A DNA stretch of 64,000 nt from Symbiodinium sp. CCMP2592 (Eukaryota; Sar; Dinophyceae; Suessiales; Symbiodiniaceae): positions 1-64,000 of the forward strand of contig CAJNDT010001299.1 in the NCBI GenBank assembly GCA_905221615.1, read 5' to 3'. This document shows, one piece after another, positions 1 to 11,496 of this stretch. The stretch's first letter is position 1; the number at the start of each line of letters is the position of its first letter. Position numbers and translations under genes: made by a program. The notes beneath the pieces were generated by a model. It searched no databases and was not told the origin of the DNA. It was given only the letters and a program-made list of their open reading frames with translations.

Positions 1-107
1 CCTGGCATGCTCGTGTTTGCTTCTTGTTGTTGCTGCCTGCATGGAGAAAGGATCCGGCGGCTTTGAAATTGGAGCCAGGATCTCAGTAGTGCCTTTTGTT
101 GACTTCG

Positions 108-240
108 CTTAGTCGGTTGGTCGGGATCCTTGAAGTCCTTGCTTGGTCGGTTGGTCGGGATCCTTGAAGTCCTTGCTTGGTCGATTGGTTGGGATCCTTG
201 AAGTCCTTGCTTGGTCGATTGGTCGGGATCCTTCAAAGTC
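108..240. repeat. 34-bp direct repeat, four copies
   Basis: The core GGGATCCTTGAAGTCC recurs at about 123, 157, 191 and 225, each preceded by a TTGGTC(G/A)(G/A)TTGGT stretch. The copies are nearly identical and the last is slightly altered. This is a short minisatellite with no visible coding role. Confidence 0.9.
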
Positions 241-1416
241 ACTTGGATTGCTTGCACTTATGATGAAACATGCGACAGCTTGGGCTCAAGCTGTGTGCGG
301 CACCTCACTGACCAAGTTCATCCACTCAGCCAGGCCTGGGCATGGACGGGCGACTCAAGCTCCTGAAGTGCAATCGTGATGGATCCGTGGGAAGACACTG
401 GTCCGAGGATTGGTCAATGGTTTTCCGTGTAGGGTGGACGCGTGTCCGGGACACGTGGTGGACGATGCTCCCTACGATACTGGAGGATGAGGAATTGGGC
501 GCGCAGTATGACAAGCTTGGGATGAAGCGAGTCCTCGTACCTCTCAGGTGTGCCAAGTACACCACGAAGAAGCAGAGGACAGATGATGAAAAGGTTGGAA
601 GAAAGCGGCCCCATGCGGGAGCCGAAGGAGAGCCATGTAGGATACTGCAGCAAACGGCCCCACTGCAGGGAGCCGAGCGTAAATACGTGGCCGTATAGTG
701 ATCTAATATGTTGCCCGAGAGGAAATTGAAAGATTCCTGCTGGAAGCTTCCGTGTACAGTCTAACAACAAACCTCCAAAAGGGACGGTTGTTTCATGGTA
801 GGCCACTTTCAAAGGGATATGGGGTTTAGTAGGGAGTAGGGTTCGCATAACATCAGGGTCTTTTAAAGTTGGCCTCCCATCATCGTTGGACTCTTTTGCC
901 TTGAACAAAGACTTTCAGTGTGCTACAATAGCAGCTACTCGGTGCGGCTGCGATTCGAAGAAATCAGGCTCGATCCAAAACATCAACTGTTGCGTGCCCT
1001 GCTCTTGGTTAATGTTGCGGCCTTGCGCTGAGATCTTGTTGACGATGCTGTTGGCTGAATGTGCAACTCTGATGGCTGCATGCGCATTGACGTTTCAGCA
1101 CTATGTTGTTATCTGTTGCCAGGTGATCGAAGTCATGAGCCGCAAAAGACGACTGACTGCAGGCCGGCCCGCAAGCCCTTAGCCAGAGCAGTGCAATGCA
1201 GCTGACGAGTTTGTGCAGAAGCTTTGTCGCTTGGTGGCTTGGGGTGCTTTGCTGCTGATGCGCAGCCCCCAGTGCTCAAACGATGCAGGGCTAGATTTGT
1301 TCATGTCCGCATATTGTTGCATCGGATATAGCATGAGGTCATTGCGAGGTGCAGATAAACTGCCGTACGCATCTTCAAGTTATAAGCAGCTGCAACGACG
1401 GTAAATAACAACGCAG
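241..1416. other. no recognisable gene
   Basis: Only short overlapping open frames occur on both strands, none with domain-like composition. I see no repeat, RNA gene or convincing exon here. It may be intergenic or intronic. Confidence 0.5.
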
Positions 1417-2340
1417 ATGGTGCGACCGAAAGAGCGGTGCCTGTCCGATGAGGAAATGGACGAATTGTCGAAGAGTATGAATATGCCATACACAGTGCAG
1501 CTGAGCATTCAACACGGCAAGGTCGCAGATGTCTTTGGGCATTGTACCGGCCGGGCTGTTTCGAAAGAGTATTTGCAGGAATTCCTTTGGTTGCTTGAAC
1601 CGTTGGTGGTATTCCACCCTCTTGCTGCATTTGCCACCGACTCCCTTTGGAATCTCTTGCAGAAGCTTCTGCAAGACAAGAGTCCGGTGCCGGTCCCAGA
1701 AGTCCTCGCCTTCGACCTGCGACACCTCCTCGGATGCTTGAAGAAAGTCAAGCGGCAGCTCCGCAGCGAGTGCAAGCGTACTGGCAAGGATCCGGAGAAT
1801 TGGCATTGCAAGGATAGCCTCGATCCTGCTCTGAAGAAGGTCCTGCAAATCATCGAGATGCCCAGCACGACTTCAGATGAGCTGGATCGTGAAGCTTCGG
1901 ATGATGATGAAATGCCAGAAGAGCCTTTGCTCTTCTTTGCAAACGGGGCCGATCAGGCGGCAAAGCGGGTAAAAACCGAAGCCGAGGATCCCGCGAGTGC
2001 TGCTGGGGCCAAGCAGGTGGAAAAATCGACAAATGCCAAAGCCGAGGATTCCACGAGTGCTGCTGGGTCCAAGCAGGTGGAAAAGTCGATAAATGCCAAA
2101 GCCGAGGATTCCAGGAGTGTTGCTGAAGCCATCTCTGAGAAGAGGCGCGGGCAGCATATGCATGGAAAAGAACATGTCAAGCAAGCCTGGTTTAAACCCC
2201 TGGCATCTTTTGTTACTTTGCTTGCCCAGGAGGAAGATTCTGCAAAACCTCCAAAGCGGCACCATAGAAATCCTGGACGACGATACTCCGCTTGCAGCTT
2301 TCGTGCCTTGTACGCATATAGCGCGCAAGTGTCTGCATAA
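1417..2340 (+). CDS. hypothetical protein with 20-aa tandem repeats, probably one exon of a larger gene
   Basis: A 307-residue open frame. The first 150 residues are a compositionally normal, probably helical region (LLEPLVV, SLWNLLQKLLQ, LGCLKKVKRQLRSECK). An acidic stretch follows (EASDDDEMPEEP), then three near-identical 60-bp repeats at about 1977-2130, each encoding a KAEDS(T/R)S(A/V)A..KQVEKS-type unit. The last 30-40 residues look unnatural, while another frame from about 2255 reads GTIEILDDDTPLAAF. The true exon may therefore end near 2250 and a frame change or intron follow. I do not recognise the family. Repeat-bearing exons like this are common in dinoflagellate multicopy genes. 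Confidence 0.45.
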   Translation: MVRPKERCLSDEEMDELSKSMNMPYTVQLSIQHGKVADVFGHCTGRAVSKEYLQEFLWLLEPLVVFHPLAAFATDSLWNLLQKLLQDKSPVPVPEVLAFDLRHLLGCLKKVKRQLRSECKRTGKDPENWHCKDSLDPALKKVLQIIEMPSTTSDELDREASDDDEMPEEPLLFFANGADQAAKRVKTEAEDPASAAGAKQVEKSTNAKAEDSTSAAGSKQVEKSINAKAEDSRSVAEAISEKRRGQHMHGKEHVKQAWFKPLASFVTLLAQEEDSAKPPKRHHRNPGRRYSACSFRALYAYSAQVSA

Positions 2341-2359
2341 TGGTTGAGGCGTTGAATTC

Positions 2360-3270
2360 ATGGCTAGGATTGCATCGATCCATCTACTAATACATGTCTG
2401 CTTGCATCGTTCACATATGCCACCGGTGCTGCCAATCAAGGTCCCTAATTCCTCAGCTAGAACGGAAGGCTCTGCGGCAAGTTCCAGCGCCCCTTCGAAA
2501 TCCAGCTCCCGCGACCCGGATGTTTCCCGGGAAAAGGTGCCTTTGGCTAGCTTTAAAACCTTGCTTTCCATGTTGTCGAAATACTGTGCTGGTGCTAAGA
2601 TTGTGTTTTCGTGAAAGCATGGGTTCACATTAGCTGCAGGCATACACACCAGAGCCACCGTACGTGGCTGCCGCCTTGCTCAATCATGCCTTGCATGGAT
2701 CTGCTTCCTCTATCCCCGCTGCAGCCCCACCGCCCAAGGACATTGGGAACGATTTGCGTGAACATGCTCCTGCTCATGTCACTCAAGCCGATCAGCAGAA
2801 GCTGGCGGCTCAAAAAAGAGCGGATGCCGCTGCAAAGGGCAAGGCAAAAGCGAAGGACAAAGCGAAGCAGGCGAGATTCATTTGGGGCATCGGTCTTTGA
2901 ACCAGCCTAGCTATGACTTCTCGTCAGGTGTACGCTCTGAAGAAGAACACCCGGCCGGCTAACGACGGTACCAAGAATGTGCAGTGGGCCGTGATGCGGA
3001 GAACGGAGGCCCCTTGGACTTGGCTGGTTCAATCTCTGTCCGTGTTGCATCCGCTGCAGGGTACCACAGAAAAGCAGCTCTTTCAGACAAAGGACAGAAC
3101 TTTGCCGGTTCATGCATCTCACGTGCCAATATGCAAGCTTTGCCTGGAACTCCAGGACATGGATATCTCCACGCAAATCATGCAACAGCTCAACGATAAG
3201 AAAATCACGGAGGAGGAAGCAGTCTCGAAATCACATGCCTGGAAAGTCTCCGGAGCTCTGCCTTGAAATC
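2360..3270 (+). other. possible small exons of the preceding gene
   Basis: Several short plus-strand frames have protein-like composition: 2664-2900 is lysine/alanine-rich near its end (KGKAKAKDKAKQ), and 2913-3266 ends with an acidic helix-like stretch (KKITEEEAVSK). Neighbouring frames overlap them, so I cannot decide the frame or join them. No domain is recognised. Confidence 0.25.
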
Positions 3271-3294
3271 CGATGACTGAGCAAGCGGCCCCTG

Positions 3295-3420
3295 TGCTGG
3301 AGCCGGCCTTCCAGATCGGTATATGAACCGGGCCGACATCGCAATGGTGTTTCGATACGTTACTTCTGAGCTACGGTCAAAATCGTCCTTTGCTTGCTCC
3401 ACTATGTCCGTGCTTACATG
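3295..3420 (+). pseudogene. relic exon of the 44-kb multicopy family
   Basis: The frame containing the bases near 3340-3370 reads SQWCFDTLLLSYG. This matches SQWCFDTFLLSYA in the longer gene at 43979-44765, and the underlying DNA is nearly identical over about 28 bases. The similarity stops abruptly after it, and no flanking exon of that family is intact here. I infer a decayed or partial copy of the same dinoflagellate family. Confidence 0.6.
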
Positions 3421-3906
3421 TGTTCTGCAGCCAGCGTCTGTGCAGGTCGAGATGCCGAACTTGCCTCCGGCTCCCTGGCTGCTGCGCCATCGGCCCCCGA
3501 GTGACCCATTGTTAGTGTGTCGTTTTCAATTCAGTGTTGACAGACGCACACTTCCGCAATGTTCATTATGCTCAATGCAGCTTGTGTGGATATCTGTGCA
3601 TGGACAATGCCGTACGTGCCCAACGTTGGAAGCCTGTCCCGCTTCTTGGAGAAGCTGGATGTGCTGCAGCTTCGAGAGCTGCACGGGTTGCTCCACCTTG
3701 GCATTCCATGGGTCGATCACTTAGCTGCCATCCGTGTGATTCGGATAGATACTTCTGCATTGGAAAGTCGTACTGCCTCAGGTCATCCTTGAAATGACCT
3801 TATACCTACTCATCCTGCAAAACATGGAGAATGGGCTCATTCAGGCTCTCGATGGCTGAGTGTCTGTAGATCTTTCTTTCATGTGTGTGCCGATTGCCTT
3901 CTGCAG

Positions 3907-4630
3907 GACCTCCCCGGTTGCTTGCAGTGTGTGGAATTCTTTGCTGGTGTGGCGTCCATAGCTACGGCCTTCTCTGCCCAGGGATACAACGCCAAGGCAA
4001 TGGACTTCAATCGTTGCCTGTAATTCCAAGACGCATGATCAACTGTGCCACGCAGCTGATCCTCTTGCTGCTGATGTAGTTTGGCCACTCAGGTTCTCAA
4101 ATGCATGATATGCTCCACCCTCCCGGCATCGTTCTCTGCTTTGCTTCCATCCTGGCTCTGGAGCCAGGAGGGTTGGCGCACTTTGCCACAGTCTGCACCA
4201 GCTTTTGCTGGACCAACAGTGGAACGCATCAACGCACTAGTTTCAATCCTTTGGGCGACGAAAGTAAGGAGTATATACGTGAAGGCTCACAACTGGCAGA
4301 GATTACATCTGCTTTGATGCTTTTGGCCTGGTGCAAGGGTTGCTGGGTTACGCTGGAAAATCCAAGATGCAGCAAACTAGAGATCTACCCATCCATCCAA
4401 GCAGTGGTGCAATTCCTGCTTGACCGAGAAGCTGACGGCTTTGAAGGAACAGCCCTTCTCAGGCATCCCATTTGTTTGGGTGATTTCGGGGCTCCGTCCC
4501 AGAAGCCGGTTTGGCTTTATTCTACATACGACCTTATGTCCACCTTCAAGGAGGCGGCTCGAAACGGTTCGCCTCGCAGATCACGCAGTACCGATGACGG
4601 TGTAACGATCCGGTGTCCTGGTTGCAAGTG
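3907..4630 (+). CDS. methyltransferase-fold-like multicopy dinoflagellate gene, at least two exons
   Basis: A CTGCAG acceptor at 3901-3906 opens an exon read as DLPGCLQCVEFFAGVASIAT. It carries an E-F-F-A-G motif like the SAM-binding motif I of cytosine-methyltransferase-fold proteins, followed by a GY..KAMDFNR stretch with the expected acidic residue. A second exon from about 4093 to a stop near 4630 reads TVCTSFCWTNSGTHQRTS, then LGDES and WVTLENPRCS. These correspond to the PCSSW..N.GT and ENP signatures of a family I recall as highly multicopy in Symbiodinium-type genomes. The usual catalytic PC is not conserved (VCTSF), so enzymatic activity is doubtful. About 80 bases between the exons are probably an intron. 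Further exons may lie downstream to 5160, where I see no clear continuation. Confidence 0.55.
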
Positions 4631-4639
4631 ATTTTCTGG

Positions 4640-5255
4640 ATGCGATGAACCATACTTGTTGACCTGCCCCAGAGGTACAAAAACGCGGTTGGACTGGAAA
4701 AGGTCCATGGAGGACCTGGCCTCAAAAAGAGTCAAGAATACCCAAAGAGGCAAGTGCTGCAACTCACCTACCTGATTATGCTTGTTGCTCAGTACTGCAA
4801 CTAACGCCGATTCTGCATCCGCACAGGTTTGGTCAGGTCTTGGCTGGCTGGTGGGTGAGCCATCGTCGTGAAACGAGAAAGCAAGGGACACTCTTCATGT
4901 TAACTCCTGTGGTGTTATATCTGCATTGTGCAGTGAATCCCGAACTGCTCTAGGATGAAGCGGCGAATCCAAGCTTGGAAAGCTAGTGGAGATCTATCTC
5001 CCCAGCAAATGAAGGCACATCCATCCACGCTTCCAGCGACCCTATCCTTTAGATTGCACGTCTGTGTCTGCAGGACCAGATCCTGGCACATGCGACAGAC
5101 ACAGCGCTGGACTTCGGTTTGGGCGGTGCTTTGCAGTGGTGCCGTTCTGGGCTAAGTGATGGCCTGTGACTGCTGTCGCATGGATTCGAAAAAGGTTTGT
5201 GAAAACAACATGGTTCCAGCCGCTCTACTATACGATCACTGCCGCAGCTGCTACC
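4640..5255. other. no firm feature
   Basis: One short plus frame at 4955-5155 could be a terminal exon of the gene upstream, but its composition is not convincing. Otherwise nothing is recognised. Confidence 0.4.
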
Positions 5256-5655
5256 CGTGACTTACCCGTGACTTGAATAACCGCTGGGACTTATATAACT
5301 CTAGCGCTACCGTGACTACCCGTGACTACCCGTGACTTACCCGTGACTTACCCGTGACTTGAATAACCGCTGGGACTTATATAGCTCTAGCGCTACCGTG
5401 ACTACCCGTGACTACCCGTGACTTACCCGTGACTTGAATAACCGCTGGGACTTATATAGCTCTAGCGCTACCGTGACTACCCGTGACTACCCGTGACTTA
5501 CCCGTGACTTGAATAACCGCTGGGACTTATATAACTCTAGCGCTACCGTGACTACCCCGTGACTACCCGTGACTTACCCGTGACTTGAATAACCGCTGGG
5601 ACTTATATATCGCTACCGTGACTACCCGTGACTTACTCGTGACTTGAATAACCGC
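5256..5655. repeat. 75-bp minisatellite built from CCCGTGACTTA and AACCGCTGGGA modules
   Basis: The anchor GAATAACCGCTGGGACTTATA recurs at about 5275, 5361, 5436, 5511, 5587 and 5646, giving periods of 86, 75, 75, 76 and 59. Between anchors, 10-11-bp CCCGTGACT(T)A units repeat three to five times. The AACCGCTGGGA module is the same one that forms the array at 46452-46860. Confidence 0.9.
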
Positions 5656-5693
5656 TGTGACTACTATAACATTACTAGTATTACTACTATACT

Positions 5694-6570
<877 letters not shown>

Positions 6571-7080
6571 TACAGGTTTGCCGATCCTCCGGCCCCTAGC
6601 GCCAGGGGTGCCGTTCCTCCGGCCCTGCTCTTCTACTAGTACTAGCACTACGAAAACCTACGCAGTGTCACAACCATAACCGGACCATAACCACTATACG
6701 TACCGTCCTGGATGCCAGGACTGCATAACCGCTATATTTACCGTCCTGGATGCCAGGACTGCAAAGATCTACTTGCAAAACTGATAAACTATTTATGTGC
6801 TGTGTATGCAGAAGCTGAAGCCCCGAAAGCCCAAGCAGTGTTTGCAGAAGCTGAAGCCCCGACAGCCCAAGCAGTGTTTGCAGAAGCTGAAGCCCCGAAA
6901 ACCCAAGCAGTGTTTGCACAAGCTGAAGCACCGAAAGCCAAGCAGTGTTTGCAGAAGCTGTAGTAGTAGGTGAAGGTTTGGCTGCTTTGCGCCACCCCTC
7001 CGGAGGCAGAGAACGGCCGTTGGCACCTCGCCACGCCACACAAGTTCATTAACACCCTTTTCGTACGGCCAGAAGCTGAA
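6571..7080 (+). repeat. dispersed composite repeat, copy 1
   Basis: From CTACTAGTACTAGCACTACG (about 6632) onward this matches 45729-46290 closely. It contains two copies of TACCGTCCTGGATGCCAGGA about 43 bp apart, then a 33-36-bp tandem unit (core AAGCTGAAGC...CAGTGTTTGC) four or five times, a short TAG tract, and a GC-rich end with CCTCGCCACGCCACACAA. Just upstream (6578-6627) sit two copies of the CCGATCCTCCGGCCCCTA unit that also repeats inside the gene at 9198. It appears non-coding. Confidence 0.85.
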
Positions 7081-7087
7081 GCACCGA

Positions 7088-7468
7088 TTGCAGAAGCTGA
7101 ATCACCGAAAGCCAGGCGGTGTTCGCAATGCTGCAGCCGGTGGTGCTCGAGATTTTGGATCCCTTGCCTCCAACACCATGAAGAAAGGCTTCTTGCTGCC
7201 GAAAAATGATGCGAAGACCGAGAAACCCAAGAAGACGCGGCCACCCGAGAAGACCGAAAAGGATGATGCTCTTCAACAGCCGGCGGTCTCGAGCTCAGCC
7301 GCCGCCGAGGTTCCGAAGATCTATACCCAACCAGAGATCAACCACTTCGTGAAGCAGCTGGAGGTTATGAGACGTTGGGGATCCGACGACTTCACCTATA
7401 TCACGGAATCGGGAGAAATCTTCGGCAAAGGAGATCTGGAAGAGATTGTTCGTCGCTATGGACGATAG
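7088..7468 (+). CDS. hypothetical exon, end of repeat into protein-like sequence
   Basis: A 126-residue open frame. Residues 30-70 are lysine/proline-rich and disordered. The last 50 (KIYTQPEINHFVKQLEVM... EIFGKGDLEEIVRRYGR) look like a folded helical segment. The first residues come from the dispersed repeat unit, so the real start is probably downstream or by splicing; the Met at about 7178 (MKKGFLL) is a candidate. The family is not recognised. It could be the first exon of the gene that continues at 7681. Confidence 0.4.
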   Translation: MQKLNHRKPGGVRNAAAGGARDFGSLASNTMKKGFLLPKNDAKTEKPKKTRPPEKTEKDDALQQPAVSSSAAAEVPKIYTQPEINHFVKQLEVMRRWGSDDFTYITESGEIFGKGDLEEIVRRYGR

Positions 7469-7680
7469 ATCGCTCTGTGCACCCGCGGCGTATGAAAATT
7501 GAATTTCCTGCCTTGGTTGGCTGCCCCAAGTTGCTCAAATGTATTGCTTTAGGTTGCTGCTCGCTTGGATCTTTGCATTCCGCTTTCTGTTGCTGCGTGT
7601 TGGTCAATGTCAGCATGGCAGCATCTTTTGTATTCAAGGTGTTTGGGAAGGGGCTCCCGTAGGCGGCCCTGGAATTCCAG

Positions 7681-9065
7681 GGCATGGCGAACGACCCCAT
7701 GCGAGTGAAGCTGGAGCAGCTTGACGCTCTTTCGGGAGAAGCCGAGAACGACCCGGCGAAGTTCGGGCGGCTTCTGAACACCGCTATGAGGGCGGGGGCT
7801 GCTGCTGGCGGAGTGGCTGGGCAGGGCTTTTCGGACACCTTCCTGCAGGACCATTCGGGCTCAGGGAACTGGAAGAAAAGCAAACAAACATGCTGCCGCC
7901 TATCTAGGACACTCAGCAGACGGAGGCCACGATCGACGCGCAAGAGGAGCAGGACCTGATGAAAGAACTCGAGTCTCAGCTCTACGGCTGCGAGATGGAC
8001 ATCTCCTCCCAGGACTTCAATCCCGCCAAACCCATCCTGTTTCCGATACGCGCCATATCTGTTTCCAGGACGCCCAGCCGACCCAGTACGATCTGCCACC
8101 TGCTGACTTGCAGACAGAAGGACATCCATGACTCGCGTTTTGTTGCAGCTTCAGTGTGCACATGTTCTGGTTTGTTTCGATCACAGGTACAAAGGATGGC
8201 TTTGATGCCACGTTGGAGCATCTCATGCGTGAGGTCGGGCTCGAGGAACGCGAGGATGATGCGATCAGAAAATCTCCAAAGCGAGAGCTTGAAATTGATT
8301 TTGCCAGGGTCGCCAAGGAACTGGAGGATGAAACCATGTTGGCCAAGGAACATGAGGAAGCTGAGAAAGCCAGCAGAATGGCGAAGGAAAGGGAGGAAAC
8401 TGAGAAAGCAAGGTTGGCCAAGGAAAAGGAAGAAGCTGAGAAAGTAAGCAAAATGATCAAGCAAATGGAGGAAGCTGAGAAAGGCAGGTTGGCCAAGGAA
8501 AGGGAGGAAGCCGAGAAAGCCATCAGAATGGCCAAGGAAATGGAGCAAGCCAAGCTGGCCAAGGAAAGGGAGGAAACTGAGAAAGCCAGGATGGCCAAGG
8601 AAATGGAGGAAGCCAAACTGGCCAAGGAAAGGGAGGAAGCTGAGAAAGTCAGGATGGCCAAGGAAATGGAGGAAGCCAAGCTGGCCAAGGAAAGGGAGGA
8701 AGCTGAGAAAGCCAGGATGGAAGGAAAGGGAGGAAGCCGAGAAAGCCATCAGAATGGCGAAGGAAATGGAGGAAGCCAAGCTGGCCAAGGAAAGGGAGGA
8801 AACTGAGAAAGCCAGGATGGCCAAGGAAATGGAGGAAGCCAAGCTGGCCAAGGAAAGGGAGGAAGCTGAGAAAGCCAGGATGGCCAAGGAAAGGGAGGAA
8901 GCTGAGAATGCCAGGTTGGCCAAGGAAAGGGAACAGTTCAGGCTGGCAAGATTGGCCAAGGACAAGGAGGAGGCCGAACATATGAGATCGGCCAAGGACA
9001 AGGCCAAGGAAAAGGAAGACGCTGATAAAGCCAAGGTGGAGGCCGTGCGACTTGTAAGAAACTAA
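7681..9065 (+). CDS. multi-exon hypothetical protein with a long repeated coiled coil
   Basis: Exon-like blocks in order: 7684 to about 7875 (MANDPMRVKLEQLDALSGEA and a glycine/alanine stretch), about 7905-8040 (TEATIDAQEEQDLMKELES), and from about 8188 after a TTTCGATCACAG acceptor (GTKDGFDATLEHLMREVGLE). The last block runs into a near-perfect heptad array of AKEREEAEK-type units from 8330 to 8990. A single-base frame change near 8715-8740 breaks the array; the same repeat resumes in another frame from 8754 and ends at a stop at 9063-9065. Such a break is easily made by slippage within the repeats, or it may be a sequence error. The product would be a highly charged alpha-helical protein of unknown role. 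The family is not recognised. Confidence 0.45.
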
Positions 9066-9185
9066 GAAACCTTAACCCCTAAACCATAAGTATAAACCCC
9101 ATAACCTAGAACCTCAACATTAAACCCGAAGCCTTAACTCCCTAAATTTTATACAACCCTAAACCCCAAAGCCTAAATCCGCCAC
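9066..9185. repeat. degenerate telomere-like CCCTAAA tract
   Basis: About 110 bases are built from AACCCTAAAC, CCTAAACC and CTTAACCCC variants, resembling the complement of TTTAGGG. Every unit is degenerate, so this is an old interstitial tract or an intron of that composition rather than a chromosome end. Confidence 0.6.
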
Positions 9186-9197
9186 TGTCAGGTCGAC

Positions 9198-10958
9198 ATG
9201 GCAACACAGGCGGCAAAAAAATACCAGGCTTTGCCGATGAACGCGACAAAGTTGCAAAAGCTACAGCTCTTGCAGGACATTATGGCTACTGGGGATGAGG
9301 GTTGCAAGCAGTTCTGCAAGGATGAGCTTGCAAAACTGATCAAGCCGAAGGCAGCAACGCCAGCTCCGGCCCCTACCAGTGATGCCGATCCTCCGGCCCC
9401 TACCACCACGGGTGCCGATCCTCCGGCCCCTACCACCAGGGGTGCCGATCCTCCGGCCGCTACCACCAGGGGTGCCGATCCTCCGGCCCCTACCACCAGG
9501 GGTGCCGTTCCTCCGGCCCCTAATCCCCCGACCTTTGATGATGTCAGTGCGAAGATGGGTTGGTCAAGTCCTGCAACCCCACGCATGGTGGAGGCACCTG
9601 GTACGCCATCTCCTGCAACGCCTGGCAGTGCAATCACAACGCCTGGCAGTGCAAAAACAACGCCTGGCAGTGCAAGCGACGGCTTGGTCCAAGGTTCTGC
9701 GCCACTCTACAACCGAAAGAACGCCGCCATGTTCTTGAATCGCCTGAAAGGCAACCCAAAGAGGATGCAAGCCTTGCCTGATGACTTGGCAAAGTTGGTG
9801 CGGGACGAAGATTCAAAGAGCAAAGCCATCGACTTGATCGTCGCTGCAGGAGGAGACGAAAATGAGCTGGTCGGGCAGTGGACTGCATCGTCCATTTCTG
9901 TGGGGACGGACAAGGAAAAGGGAAAGATGAAACCTTTGACGGAACAGGAATTGATCGGCAAGTACGGTGCGGTCAATGCTGCGAAGGTGATGGAGGAAAA
10001 AAGGAAGGCTGGTTTGGAGGTTGATGATCCCAATTGTAAAGGGCTCAAGCTTTACTTGCACAACGAGTGGCAGAGGGAATGGACGAGAGGCACAGAAGAA
10101 CGTTTCTTGCTTGCATTCATACATCGTGCATGCAGTTATGTTCGACTTCAACATTTATGTAGCATTCGTGCATTCATGCGAACGGAATCCGAGGAAGCAG
10201 TTTCACTGCTTCCGGAGAAGTTCGTGCGGGTGACGCTGCCAACGTTGCACAAATTCTCAGTGTGCCCCGGCGGGCGCTGACAGGGCCCGGCCAGGATGAT
10301 GAGGACTGAGGACAATGTGGACATGGAGGAGGACCCAAAGCCACTTCCGAACAAAAAACCAAAGAAAGCCAGGAAAAATGAAGCCAGCGGCAAAGAGAAA
10401 GACGAAGACGGTGAAACTGAGCCGGAAGCACCACGAGTGGAGAAACTTACACCGCTGGACAAGGCGGCAGACTTAAGGGGGCGGGCCCTCTCGAAGGCCA
10501 ACCACGCTGGCTCGATGCGCAAGCAGTTGAAAGGAGTCAGCTATGCGACTGAATGCCTCAAGGAGATGACCAACTTCGAGCAGGAGTTCCAGTGCCTTGG
10601 CTGCATTGATACCTACTAGATTGTTTTATGAGCCTCTGCCCCACAGGGCAGGCTACCCTGGTCTAGCCATATGAACAAGAAGTCTTGACAGACGCTCATG
10701 TGGCCCCAACCCAGTACTATACGGCCAAGGGCGATCTACGACCAGGTGGACAAGCTCATCTCTGAGCTGGTCCACGATGATGGGGTCTATCTTCCCATTG
10801 CTACCAGATATCTCGATATCGCGAAGCGTTATGAGAGGCCCAGCAAGGTAGCAAACAGCTTGATCCGAGCTGCGAAGGCGACTCCGAAGGATCCAACCGC
10901 GCCCAAAGGATCGGCTAAAGCCAAGTCCAAGAAGCGCAAAGCCGCGGAGGGAGCCTAG
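9198..10958 (+). CDS. multi-exon hypothetical protein with proline-rich repeats
   Basis: Exon 1 starts at ATG 9198. It has a helical N-terminus (residues 1-50), five 10-residue repeats of the DPPAPTTRGA type coded by a 30-bp unit (9370-9520), and three TTPGSA(K/S) repeats. A folded-looking region follows (YNRKNAAMFLNRLKGNPKRM, LAKLVRDEDSKSKAI) and ends near 10094 (LHNEWQREWTRG). The following open sequence to 10280 looks intronic. A second exon begins after GGCCAG near 10293 (acidic, then lysine-rich NKKPKKARK, then KAADLRGRALSKANHAGSM) to about 10600. A third begins after TTGACAG near 10691 (AIYDQVDKLISELVHDDG) and stops at 10958 after a basic tail. I recall related multicopy proteins in dinoflagellates but no function. 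Confidence 0.5.
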
Positions 10959-11496
10959 AAAGAATCTTGGCACCCGGGGTCGGTGCTCAGATGGGCATGT
11001 CGTGCTGTTCACGTATATTAGAATATATTAGAATACTCCAAGGTTACTGGTAACAGATCCATCTGGATTTTGCACATCTCATTTTCTTCCAGTGTCCGAC
11101 ACTGATAACGTACAGTTGGTGTAGGGTCCTCGCCCAAGGGCTCGAGGACCCAAGCCAGTGCTCTCGACTTTCACAATCCTTGGGGAATCGATCGTCGCTC
11201 TGGTGCCAAAAATTGCTTGCTGCAGATGCCCTGACGGGGTTTCACGTGATGGGGTGGAAGGAATGAAAAACATTGTTGCCAGGTACGTGCCCTTGACAGA
11301 GTCTGGTCGGCCTGCCTTTACGACACGTCGTCGTGGGATGCTGCTGGGACCGCAATATATGCAATAAGCATAAACACGCCACTGGAGCAAGGACCGCAGA
11401 TGACTTTGACTCCGCTGGTGCAGCTTTACTGGCCCAGCGCATGGGTGCTGGAGACTCTTGACTTGGATGTATCCAAGCACGTCAGCTATATAGTCC
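10959..11496. other. no recognisable gene
   Basis: Short frames only, on both strands. No repeat is noted. Confidence 0.4.
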
